From Gammaproteobacteria bacterium (GTDB lineage Bacteria; Pseudomonadota; Gammaproteobacteria; Arenicellales; Poriferihabitantaceae), in the NCBI GenBank assembly GCA_028817405.1, contig JAPPPS010000015.1:1-58212 (forward strand): DNA of 58,212 nucleotides, written 5' to 3'. The position numbers and the translations under genes are program-made. Under the pieces are notes generated by a model that did no database searches, was not told the DNA's origin, and saw only the letters and a list, made by a program, of their open reading frames with translations. Below, piece by piece: positions 23,745 through 31,140 of the stretch. Position 1 is the stretch's first letter. Each line of letters begins with the position of its first letter.

Positions 23745-25504
23745 GGTTTGCCTCCGCGCACAATCCGCGCCGCGCCTTCGCCGCGCGGGTCGGAGGCGGC
23801 GTCGATGCGCCGGTCGCGGCCGCGGATGACGATGTGCATGTTGCCCCAGGGGCGTTGTTTTGCGTCCAGCGTGTGGCCGCGGGCGCGCAGCGAATCCAGT
23901 GCCGCCGCGCCCAGCGCGCCCGGCTCAAACTGCACCGCGTCCGGCAAATACTGGTGGTGAAACCTCGGCCGGGCGACGATGTCCGCGGCATCGGCGCCGC
24001 GCCGAAATTCCAGCGCCGCCAACAGCACCATGGAAATGATGCGACTGCCGCCGGGCGTGCCGAGCGCCGCCACGCGGCCGTTCGCTTCGAGAAAAGTCGG
24101 GCTCATGCTCGACAGCATGCGCTTGCCGCCGGCGATGGCGTTGGCTTCCGCGCCGACGAGGCCGTACACATTCGGCGCGCCGGGCTTGGCGGAAAAGTCG
24201 TCCATCTCGTCGTTCAACAGCACGCCGGTGCCGGGCGGCGCCAGCCCTGAGCCGAACGGATAGTTGATGGACAAGGTGGCGGCGACGCGGTTGCCGGCCG
24301 CGTCGATGACGGAAAAGTGGGTGGTGTCCGCGCCCTCGCCGGCTTGGCTCCCGGTCGCCGGCGCCGTCGATGCGGCGCTCGCCGGCGCGGTCGGCCGCAA
24401 CGCGGCGCTGGGCGTGGCGCGGTCCATGCGTATTGACTGGCGCAGGCCGGCCGCGTAGCGGCGGCTCTGCAGCATCGCCGTCGGCACCGCAACAAAATCG
24501 GCGTCGCCCATATACTCGGCGCGGTCGCGGTAGGCGCGGCGCAGCGCCTCCACAATCCAATGCGCGGCGTCGGCGCCGTCCAGCGCCAACGCGTCCAAGT
24601 CATAGCCGGCCAAAATGTTGAACGCCTGCGCCAGCACCAAGCCGCCGGAAGACGGCAGCGCCGCCGAGGTGATTTTCATGCCGCGGTATTCCACCGTCAC
24701 CGGCGCGCGCAACTGGACATGGTACGCGCGCAAATCCTCCAGCGTCCAGATGCCGCCGGCCGCGCGCACCCCGGCCACCAGTTTGCGCGCCACCGCGCCG
24801 GCGTAAAAACCGTCGCGCCCGCGCGCCGCCAACGCGCGCAAGGTGGCGGCCAAGTCGCGCTGCACAATCACCGCGCCCTCGGCCGGCGGCCGCCCGTCGG
24901 CGAGGAAAATCGCGGCCGCGGCCGGCGATGCCTGCACCGCTTCCAAGCGAAATTTAATTTGGCGGCGGTATTTGGCGGTCACCGCGAAGCCGTTCTCGGC
25001 CAGGCGAATCGCCGGCGCCAGCGATTCCGCCAACCGCAGTTGCCCGCGGTTTTCCGCCAGCCACGCCAGCGCCGCCGGCTGCCCGGGAATGCCGGCCGCC
25101 AGCGCGCCGTTGATGGAAAGCCCCGCCACCACCGCGCCGGCCGCGTCCAAATACATGTCGCGGGTGGCCGCCAGCGGCGCTTTTTCGCGCCCGTCCAACA
25201 TCACATTCGCGCCGGTGGCGGCGTCGTGCAGTAGCCAGAATCCGCCGCCGCCCAAGCCCGAGCCGGCCGGCTCCACCACCGCCAACGCCGCGCTCACCGC
25301 CACCGCGGCGTCGAAAGCGTTGCCGCCTTTTTCCAAAATCTCGAGGCCCGCGGCGGTAGCCAACGGCGCGGCTGAGGCGACTCCGGCCTCGGAGAATTCC
25401 GCCGACCCGGCCGCCGCGACGGTGCCGCCGGCCGTCAACCAGCAAAGCGCGATGCCGGCGCAAACGCCGCGCCCGCCAACCGTGAGTTTAATTTTCAAAC
25501 GCAT
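23741..25504 (-). CDS. ggt: Gamma-glutamyltransferase (glutathione hydrolase)
   Basis: A 587-residue Ntn-hydrolase precursor. The N-terminus has a signal peptide (about 1-32), so it acts in the periplasm, splitting glutathione or gamma-glutamyl compounds. The self-cleavage site is GADTTHFSVID (about residue 395), whose threonine becomes the nucleophile of the small subunit, and MLSSMSPTF lies further on. Length is normal. An Ala/Ser/Thr/Pro-rich stretch just before the cleavage site is slightly longer than usual. Glutathione breakdown beside a dsr locus might feed thiol or persulfide supply, but that link is inferred. Confidence 0.95.
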   Translation of the reverse strand: MRLKIKLTVGGRGVCAGIALCWLTAGGTVAAAGSAEFSEAGVASAAPLATAAGLEILEKGGNAFDAAVAVSAALAVVEPAGSGLGGGGFWLLHDAATGANVMLDGREKAPLAATRDMYLDAAGAVVAGLSINGALAAGIPGQPAALAWLAENRGQLRLAESLAPAIRLAENGFAVTAKYRRQIKFRLEAVQASPAAAAIFLADGRPPAEGAVIVQRDLAATLRALAARGRDGFYAGAVARKLVAGVRAAGGIWTLEDLRAYHVQLRAPVTVEYRGMKITSAALPSSGGLVLAQAFNILAGYDLDALALDGADAAHWIVEALRRAYRDRAEYMGDADFVAVPTAMLQSRRYAAGLRQSIRMDRATPSAALRPTAPASAASTAPATGSQAGEGADTTHFSVIDAAGNRVAATLSINYPFGSGLAPPGTGVLLNDEMDDFSAKPGAPNVYGLVGAEANAIAGGKRMLSSMSPTFLEANGRVAALGTPGGSRIISMVLLAALEFRRGADAADIVARPRFHHQYLPDAVQFEPGALGAAALDSLRARGHTLDAKQRPWGNMHIVIRGRDRRIDAASDPRGEGAARIVRGGKP

Positions 25505-25634
25505 GCGCGCCCCCGTCGTCGCCCCGGCCGCGGCCGGAACCTAAAGCGTCTTTTGTGTCTTTTCCGTACCGGTCACCGTCGCAGCGCCACGGTCGGAACG
25601 AAACCCCCGTAATGATAGCGGATTTCACCGGCGC

Positions 25635-25670
25635 AAAAAAACCCGGAACGGCTGAACCGTTCCGGGTTTG
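25635..25670 (-). terminator. Rho-independent terminator
   Basis: An 11-base-pair stem (ACCCGGAACGG 25641-25651, CCGTTCCGGGT 25657-25667) with a five-base loop. On the minus strand the stem is followed by seven T residues (the A-run at 25635-25641 on the plus strand). It ends transcription of the short peptide gene at 25704-25910, 34 bases after its stop. Confidence 0.9.
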
Positions 25671-25703
25671 TATTGCACCGCGCGCGGCCGGAATGAACCG
25701 CGC

Positions 25704-25910
25704 TTAGTTGACTTCACCGTCGGTGCGCGGGTCGAAGTTCGGCGTGCCCGGGCCCCACATGATGTAGTCGCCGTCGCCGGGATACTTCGGCCCCGGCCCG
25801 CAAATGCCTGCGCCGGCGTTGATTTTCTCCAAGTCCTTGTCGGAAACTTGGTTGCTCACTGCCCGGGCGTTTGCGCGGGTTGCTTCGGTCTGTTTCGTGC
25901 CTGCGTTCAT
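25704..25910 (-). CDS. Small peptide with double-glycine-like leader (RiPP-precursor-like)
   Basis: A 68-residue peptide. The first half ends in VSDKDLEKINAGAG, which resembles the leader of double-glycine-type peptide precursors (Leu/Ser-Asp-x-x-Leu-Glu-x-Ile/Val, then small residues at the cleavage point). The tail GICGPGPKYPGDGDYIMWGP plus FDPRTDGEVN is Gly/Pro/Asp-rich with a single cysteine. I start at the ATG at 25910 because GAGGTGA lies six bases upstream; a longer start at 25967 has no such site. It is monocistronic, with a strong terminator 34 bases on, so it may be well expressed. No modification enzyme lies beside it. The nearest exporter is at 38.7 kb but has a degenerate C39 domain. 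Confidence 0.65.
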   Translation of the reverse strand: MNAGTKQTEATRANARAVSNQVSDKDLEKINAGAGICGPGPKYPGDGDYIMWGPGTPNFDPRTDGEVN

Positions 25911-26128
25911 GATGTCACCTCGCTGGATGGAAAATGCATGTTTGCCTCCACGCCGCCGTTGCGACATGGAAACATCGTGCGATGCAATTTAAGTCCCGCC
26001 ACCGCCCGGCGCAATCATTTTTCCCCCCCGCCGGAAATTGGTTTTATACACCGCCTGCACGCCGCCGGCGCGTAGAGCCGTCATTTAAATGCACGCAGAT
26101 ATTCCGTGCGGTAGGAAAATGCCGGGGG

Positions 26129-26298
26129 CCGTCATTCCGTGCGGTTGGAAAACATGTCCCGTGCTACGACACGGGATAAGGAGCGCAGCGCCACTATTTT
26201 CCTCCGATACGGAATCCAGAGTCTTTAATTGAACCGGCGAGCAAGCAACAAAAAGCAAAGACTCTGGACGCCCGCTTAACAGATCGCGGGCGTGACGG
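26129..26298. repeat. MITE-like palindromic element, copy B
   Basis: A 170-base relative of the element at 22558-22704: CCGTCATTCCGTGCGG at the left, GATACGGAATCCAGAGTC in the centre, the 11-base inverted repeat around AAGCAACAAAAAGC, and a right end GCGGGCGTGACGG. It has an extra hairpin (CCCGTGC...GACACGGG) near 26158-26174 that copy A lacks. A partial left end precedes it at about 26084-26115. Together these fill the gap between the peptide gene and the aldehyde dehydrogenase gene. Confidence 0.75.
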
Positions 26299-26344
26299 CG
26301 CTTCGCGCCGCGCGCAATTAAGTACCGGCGCGCAACGGTCGCGC

Positions 26345-27793
26345 TCACCATGCCGCTTGCGTGACTAACTTCAGGTGCAGGAAACCGTCCAGTCCTTCGC
26401 GGCCGCCTTCGTAGCCGTAGCCGCTGTGTTTGACGCCGCCGAGCGGGGTGTCGGGTTGCGCCGGCAGCAGGGTGTTGACGCCGACGGTGCCGCTTTCCAA
26501 GCCGTCGACCACGCGCCGGGCCGTGGACTCGCTGCCGGTGAAAAGATACGACGCCAAGCCGTACGACAGACTGTTGGCGCGCGCGACGGCGTCGTCGGCG
26601 TCCTCAAACGCCACCATCGGCGCGACTGGGCCGAACGGCTCATCACGCATCACCCGCGCGTTGTCCGGCACCTTCGCTAACACCGTCGGCTGCCAGAAAT
26701 AACCGCGCTCGCCGATGCGCGAACCGCCGTGCAAAGTTTCCGCGCCGCAAGCATCGGCGTCGGCCATCAACTCCGCCATGGCCTCGATGCGCCGCGCGTT
26801 CGCCATCGGGCCCATCTGCGTCGACTCATCCAAACCGTCGCCGACTTTCAAGTCGCGGGCGATGCCGACAAACGCGTCGACGAATTCGTCATACACCGGC
26901 CGCTCGATAAAAAACCGACTCGGCGCGACGCACACTTGACCGGCGTTGCGAAACTTGAACGCCGCGGTGTCGCGGGCCGCGGCCGCGATGTCGGCGTCGG
27001 CGAACACAATCACCGGCGCGTGGCCGCCGAGTTCCAAAGTGCAACGCGTCAGGTTGGCGGCGGCCTGGCGCGCCAATAACTTGCCGACCGGAATCGAGCC
27101 GGTGAATGACAACTTGCGCACTTCCGGGCGCGCCAACAGAAACTCGGAAATCACCGCCGGCTCGCCGGTGACCAAGTTCAACACGCCGTCCGGCAGCCCG
27201 GCCTCGGCGAACGCCTCGGCCATGCGCGCGGCGGTGGCCGGGGTTTCCTCCGCGGCTTTTAAGATGACCGAGCAGCCGGCCGCCAGCGCCGGCGCCAACT
27301 TGCGCGCCGGCAGAATCGCCGGGAAATTCCACGCCGTGAACGCCGCCACCACGCCGACCGGCTCCGGCGCGCTGTGCTGGCGCACTTGGCCGGGCCGCTC
27401 CGGGTAGTCGCGGCGGCCGAGCGACTCGGCTTGCGCGCCGTACCATTTTATGGTGTCGACCGCGCGCGCCAGTTCCAATCTCGACTCGGCAAGCGGCTTG
27501 CCTTGCTCCAGCGTAATCACGCGCGCGATGTCATCCAAGCGCGCGTCCATTAACGCGGCCGCGGCGGTGATGACCGCGCCGCGCTCGGCGGCCGGGGTCG
27601 CGCGCCATACCGCAAAACCATCCACGGCCGCGCTCACCGCGTCTTCCAAGTCGCGCGCATCGGCGACGGCGAAACGGCCGATGCCTTCGCCGCTGGCCGG
27701 GTTGATGACTGCGCCGCTGCCGCCGCCGCCGTCGCGCCACTGGCCGCGGATGAACAGGCGGGTGTCGCCATAACTGTCTGGTGTGTCGTTCAT
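26345..27793 (-). CDS. NAD(P)-dependent aldehyde dehydrogenase (succinate-semialdehyde type)
   Basis: A 482-residue aldehyde dehydrogenase, best matched to the GabD/alpha-ketoglutaric-semialdehyde group. The key parts are FTAWNFPAILPARKLAPAL (about 150), SFTGSIPVGKLL (about 225), catalytic Glu in LELGGHAPVIVF (about 255) and catalytic Cys in NAGQVCVAPSRFF (about 288). The exact aldehyde cannot be read from sequence. It lies 80 bases upstream-to-downstream of the SDR gene in the same direction, so the two may share a catabolic pathway. Confidence 0.9.
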   Translation of the reverse strand: MNDTPDSYGDTRLFIRGQWRDGGGGSGAVINPASGEGIGRFAVADARDLEDAVSAAVDGFAVWRATPAAERGAVITAAAALMDARLDDIARVITLEQGKPLAESRLELARAVDTIKWYGAQAESLGRRDYPERPGQVRQHSAPEPVGVVAAFTAWNFPAILPARKLAPALAAGCSVILKAAEETPATAARMAEAFAEAGLPDGVLNLVTGEPAVISEFLLARPEVRKLSFTGSIPVGKLLARQAAANLTRCTLELGGHAPVIVFADADIAAAARDTAAFKFRNAGQVCVAPSRFFIERPVYDEFVDAFVGIARDLKVGDGLDESTQMGPMANARRIEAMAELMADADACGAETLHGGSRIGERGYFWQPTVLAKVPDNARVMRDEPFGPVAPMVAFEDADDAVARANSLSYGLASYLFTGSESTARRVVDGLESGTVGVNTLLPAQPDTPLGGVKHSGYGYEGGREGLDGFLHLKLVTQAAW

Positions 27794-27873
27794 GTTTGGT
27801 CTCCTTTGGATGGGCGATGCGCGGGGTCGATGGCGCGCACGATTACGGTTTCACGGTTTAACGATTTAACGGT

Positions 27874-28632
27874 TTAGATGCAGCGGCCGCCGTCGACCGC
27901 GAGGCATGTGCCGGTAATCATGCCGGCTTCGTCGGAGGCGAGATAAGTCGCGGCCGCGCCCATGTCGTCGCCGGTGACCAACTTGCCGAGCGGGATGCCG
28001 GCCATGTACTTGGCGCGGTTCTCGGCCGTGTCCTTGCCGCCCATGAACTCGGCCAACATCGGCGTGTCGCCGGCCGCCGGGCAGAGCGCGTTGACGCGAA
28101 TGCCGAACTCCGCCAACTCCATCGCCAAGCCCTTGGTGAAGGTGACCACCGCGCCTTTGGTTGCCGCGTAGGTGACCAAGTTCGGGCGCGGGGTGAGCGC
28201 GATGCCGGACGCGGTGTTGATGATGACGCCGCTGTTTTGCCCTTTCATCGCCGGCAACGCGGCGCGGCAACCGATGAACACGCCGCGCACATTGATGTCG
28301 TACAGCGCGTCGTAAATTTCATCCGAGGTTTCATCCAGCGCGACCGGGCGCTGGCCGATGCCGGCGTTGTTGACCAGAATGTCGAGGCGGCCGTAGCGCT
28401 CGATGGCTTGGTCAACCGCGGCTTGCACCTGCGCTTGGTCGGTTACATCCACGGGCATGAACGACACTTCGCCGGGTGATTGGTTGAGTTCGCCCGCGGT
28501 TGCTTCGCCCTTGCCGGCGTCGCGGTCGGTCAGCAGCACGCGCGCGCCGGCCGCGGCGAAATGTTTAACGATGCCGGCGCCAAACCCGGAGGCGCCGCCG
28601 GTAACGATGGCGGTTTTGTCTTGCAGTCGCAT
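27874..28632 (-). CDS. Short-chain dehydrogenase/reductase (FabG-like)
   Basis: A 252-residue classical SDR. The NAD(P) motif is TGGASGFGAGI (about residue 11), NNAGIG is at about 87, the catalytic Ser lies in TASGIALTP and the YxxxK in YAATKGAVV (about 155). The C-terminus ends AVDGGRCI, standard for oxidoreductases such as 3-oxoacyl reductases or diol dehydrogenases. Substrate unknown. It precedes the aldehyde dehydrogenase gene in the same transcription direction. Confidence 0.9.
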   Translation of the reverse strand: MRLQDKTAIVTGGASGFGAGIVKHFAAAGARVLLTDRDAGKGEATAGELNQSPGEVSFMPVDVTDQAQVQAAVDQAIERYGRLDILVNNAGIGQRPVALDETSDEIYDALYDINVRGVFIGCRAALPAMKGQNSGVIINTASGIALTPRPNLVTYAATKGAVVTFTKGLAMELAEFGIRVNALCPAAGDTPMLAEFMGGKDTAENRAKYMAGIPLGKLVTGDDMGAAATYLASDEAGMITGTCLAVDGGRCI

Positions 28633-28701
28633 GGGATGAGTCCTGTTGTGTACGTACAGTTAGTGTGGGGATGAGATTCGGCGAACCGTTGCTGTCGCCG
28701 C

Positions 28702-28761
28702 GACGGTGATGACGGTGGTGACGGTGGTGACGGTGGTGACGCCGACGCCAACGCCAACGCC
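28702..28761. repeat. GAC-GGT tandem repeat outside a gene
   Basis: GACGGTGGT units repeated, then GACGCC/AACGCC. The same triplet type encodes Gly-Asp inserts in many genes of the window, but here it lies between the SDR gene and the DUF805 gene. In the gap 28633-28961 there are only this repeat, a promoter-like site and a hairpin leader (GCGCAAACCG...CGGTTGCGC near 28874-28902). Confidence 0.75.
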
Positions 28762-28837
28762 GGAATATAACACGCGGGCGGGTTTTGGGGCGGCCCTGTT
28801 GAGCGGCCTTTTGTTGCGGCAAAATCCAACCTGGCCC

Positions 28838-28859
28838 GCCGCCGATTAACCGTTATAAT
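28838..28859 (+). promoter_or_regulatory. Promoter-like site upstream of first DUF805 gene
   Basis: TTAACCGTTATAATCCGC: a perfect TATAAT (28854-28859) preceded by the same TTAACCG element found in the four promoters at 30371, 33521, 34293 and 35413. The -35 region here is poor. Confidence 0.55.
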
Positions 28860-28961
28860 CCGCCCGCAATTCGCGCAAACCGCTCACCGTTGCGGTTGCG
28901 CGCGATTCACAACCGCCCGGCCCCGCCGGGACCCAATGGAAATCAACGACAAGGATGCATC

Positions 28962-29627
28962 ATGAACGACGACTTTAACCCCGGCCGACCGGCGGCGCGG
29001 CCCGTCAACGGTGGCGATTCCGCCGACACCGAAAACTTCGCCGCCCCGCCGCGCGGGCCGGTTGACGCGGTGTGCACTTGCCTGGTCAAATTCTTCGACT
29101 TCCGCGGCCGCGCATCGCGCTCGGAGTTTTGGTGGTTTTTTCCGGTGGTTGTTGCCCTGAACTTCACGGTCAATGACTACATCGGTAAATTCATTCTCAT
29201 TACCCATCTACCCATTCCGCTCTGGGCGGCGACATACCTATTCGTTCATGTTGTCATTCATTTGCCTCTGTGGGCAGTCGCGGTGCGCCGCTTGCACGAT
29301 ACCAACCGCACCGGTTGGTGGATTCTGCCGGATGTTACCGTCTATGCGACGCTTATCGCGACCACGGTTTACATGTATTACTTCTACGAGGGCAAGTTCC
29401 CCGGCACTGGCGGCACCCCATTTGATGAGTGGCTGGCGGTTTTTTGGCCGGCTAGATGGGCGACAACATATTGGTGGTTTGTTTTGGCGGGCACAGCGTA
29501 CTATTTGTTCACCGAAGGTGGACGGATTGTTGTGCTTTGCCTTTGCTTAATCAAAGGCAAGCCGCAAAAGAATCGTTTCGACCAAGGAAACCATTCCGCG
29601 TCTTCGTTCAGCCGACAGTCGACATGA
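28962..29627 (+). CDS. DUF805 membrane protein 1
   Basis: A 221-residue inner-membrane protein of the DUF805 family. After a polar N-terminus comes the island-specific block ENFAAPPRGPVDAVCTCL, then the DUF805 signature FFDFRGRASRSEFWWFF (about 45) and RRLHDTNRTGWW (about 115), with four to six hydrophobic segments. The molecular role of DUF805 is not known. ATG at 28962 is preceded by AAGGA. The stop overlaps the next DUF805 gene (ATGA). Confidence 0.88.
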   Translation: MNDDFNPGRPAARPVNGGDSADTENFAAPPRGPVDAVCTCLVKFFDFRGRASRSEFWWFFPVVVALNFTVNDYIGKFILITHLPIPLWAATYLFVHVVIHLPLWAVAVRRLHDTNRTGWWILPDVTVYATLIATTVYMYYFYEGKFPGTGGTPFDEWLAVFWPARWATTYWWFVLAGTAYYLFTEGGRIVVLCLCLIKGKPQKNRFDQGNHSASSFSRQST

Positions 29628-30223
29628 ACACTGCAACCAACAACAACGGCAACCCCGCCGCCAAAAACTTCGCCGCCCCGCCGCGCGGGCCGGTTGATGC
29701 CATCCGTACTTGTCTGGTCAAGTTCTTCGACTTCCGCGGCCGCGCATCGCGCTCGGAGTTTTGGTGGTTTTTCGCAGCGGTAATGACGCTTGCTTTACTT
29801 GAGGAATTGTTGCCCGAATCACTTGCTACGGCGGGATTTTTGCTGACTGCTGTGGTCGTCCAGCCGCCGTTGTGGGCGGTTACCGTGCGCCGGTTGCACG
29901 ATACCAATCGTACCGGCTGGTGGATTTTTCCGTATGCACACTTGGTCGCGCTGAACGCGGCCGTTGGACTTTATTTGCTGTATTCGACAGGCGCGGTTTA
30001 CTGGCGAGGTGACTTTCCAATTCGCTTGCTGTTGGATTTGTTTGTTCCCATTGGTGGCGCCTCGCAAGCGGCACTTTATGCGTTCGCCATCTATACCGCG
30101 CTTGTTGTTGCCGGGCATTTCATCTTGGTACGATTTTGCTTAACCAAAGGCAAGCCGGAACAGAATCGCTTCGACCGAGGGGGCGAACCCTTCGGTTTTT
30201 CTTTCAACCAACGGCCGGCTTAA
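29624..30223 (+). CDS. DUF805 membrane protein 2
   Basis: A 199-residue paralogue of the preceding gene, sharing NFAAPPRGPVDAIRTCL and FFDFRGRASRSEFWWFF but with different membrane segments. RRLHDTNRTGWW is kept. It is translationally coupled to copy 1 through ATGA. After its stop comes a remnant of an RTX gene end rather than an intact RTX gene. Confidence 0.88.
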   Translation: MNTATNNNGNPAAKNFAAPPRGPVDAIRTCLVKFFDFRGRASRSEFWWFFAAVMTLALLEELLPESLATAGFLLTAVVVQPPLWAVTVRRLHDTNRTGWWIFPYAHLVALNAAVGLYLLYSTGAVYWRGDFPIRLLLDLFVPIGGASQAALYAFAIYTALVVAGHFILVRFCLTKGKPEQNRFDRGGEPFGFSFNQRPA

Positions 30224-30281
30224 TCCGGCAGAGGTAACCAGCCATGTCAAACCACTCAGAGCAAATTGGACGGCTGTCGCC

Positions 30282-30365
30282 CAACAATGCGCTGATGTCC
30301 ACGCCGCATGGCGCGGCGTCGGCATCGCGCCGGCGGCGGAAATGCGAGTTGATTATTTTCACTAA
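30282..30365 (+). pseudogene. Remnant of an RTX gene 3' end
   Basis: In frame, this stretch reads QQCADVHAAWRGVGIAPA and then a short tail to a TAA at 30363-30365. The RTX proteins at 31141 and 36228 end QQRADVHAAWRSVGIAPT, so this is the C-terminus of a lost third copy. Upstream similarity is not evident, so nearly all of that gene has gone or decayed. The following promoter copy suggests the whole module once had the form DUF805, RTX, next promoter. Confidence 0.75.
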
Positions 30366-30370
30366 GACGC

Positions 30371-30398
30371 TTGACAACGGCAATTTAACCATTATCAT
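30371..30398 (+). promoter_or_regulatory. Repeated island promoter, copy 1
   Basis: TTGACA (30371-30376), 16 bases, TATCAT (30393-30398), with the shared element TTTAACC in the spacer and the A/T-rich GATTATTTTC just upstream. Very close to the sigma70 consensus in an otherwise GC-rich region. Confidence 0.8.
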
Positions 30399-30447
30399 CA
30401 GTCCAATCAGTTTTGTATCGCAACCCGGTATTCACCGGAAAGGCGCA

Positions 30448-30576
30448 ATGGAAAGCAGGAATCACGCCGAAACCGCATTGACCGCCCCCGCCGCGACCGG
30501 CGGGTGGGGTTGCGCGCGTCTGGCCGCGGTGTCGGCAAAAGCGCGCGGCAAGCATCGGGCCGAGCAAGCGAAATGA
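30448..30576 (+). CDS. Short leader ORF coupled to DUF805 gene, copy 1
   Basis: A 42-codon frame beginning MESRNHAETAL, with PAATGG, GCAR and ending GKHRAEQAK. AAAGG lies five bases upstream of the ATG, after a small hairpin (CCGGT...ACCGG). The stop TGA overlaps the ATG of the DUF805 gene (ATGA). A second copy upstream of the GNAT gene has the same size, the same coupling and partly conserved residues, and a third has a one-base insertion. It may be a translated leader that couples or regulates the downstream gene. Confidence 0.55.
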   Translation: MESRNHAETALTAPAATGGWGCARLAAVSAKARGKHRAEQAK

Positions 30577-31073
30577 ACGCCACGGTCGACAATAGCGGCA
30601 ATTTTGCCGCCCCGCCTCGCACCCTTGGTGAATCGATTGACGGTTGGAGTCGCAAACATTGGAATTTTTCCGGCCGCGCTTCGCGTTCGGAGTTTTGGTG
30701 GATATGCGCATTCATCGGACTCTTGCAAACGGCTTTCACGCTTACGGTGCCCGGGCTGTTTGACTCGCCAAACGCGATGCGGATTGCCCGCACTGTGATT
30801 AACCTTTGGTTTCTCATGCCGGCGCTGGCTGCGTTGACGCGCCGCTTGCACGACATCGGGCGAAGCGGTTGGTGGTTGTGGGCCATCCTGTTGCCGTGGC
30901 TGCCTGATGTTTTTGTTTTGGAAGAGTGGCGGTTGTTTGCCGACTACATGGCCGATGCCAATTTGCCCGGGTTAGTTTGGTTGTTGCACTCCGCCATCTC
31001 CGTGGGTTTGTTGTTTTGGTGGGGCTGCAAACCGGGCCAACCCGACAAGAATCGCTTCAACGAGACGGCGTAG
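30573..31073 (+). CDS. DUF805 membrane protein 3
   Basis: A 166-residue, shorter and more divergent DUF805 protein: NFAAPPRTLGESIDGW, WNFSGRASRSEFWWICAF (about 30) and RRLHDIGRSGWWLWAIL (about 95), with four to five hydrophobic segments. It is read after a leader ORF overlap and directly before the first RTX gene. Confidence 0.87.
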   Translation: MNATVDNSGNFAAPPRTLGESIDGWSRKHWNFSGRASRSEFWWICAFIGLLQTAFTLTVPGLFDSPNAMRIARTVINLWFLMPALAALTRRLHDIGRSGWWLWAILLPWLPDVFVLEEWRLFADYMADANLPGLVWLLHSAISVGLLFWWGCKPGQPDKNRFNETA

Positions 31074-31140
31074 CCACATGTTCGCCTGTGCTCAATTCAT
31101 CATCAACCCTTAACCGACGTTAACCGTCAGGAGTTTTACT

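Noticed and set aside
25911-25967. Longer start for the 68-residue peptide
   Set aside because: No ribosome site before the ATG at 25967, while GAGGTGA lies at the right distance before 25910.
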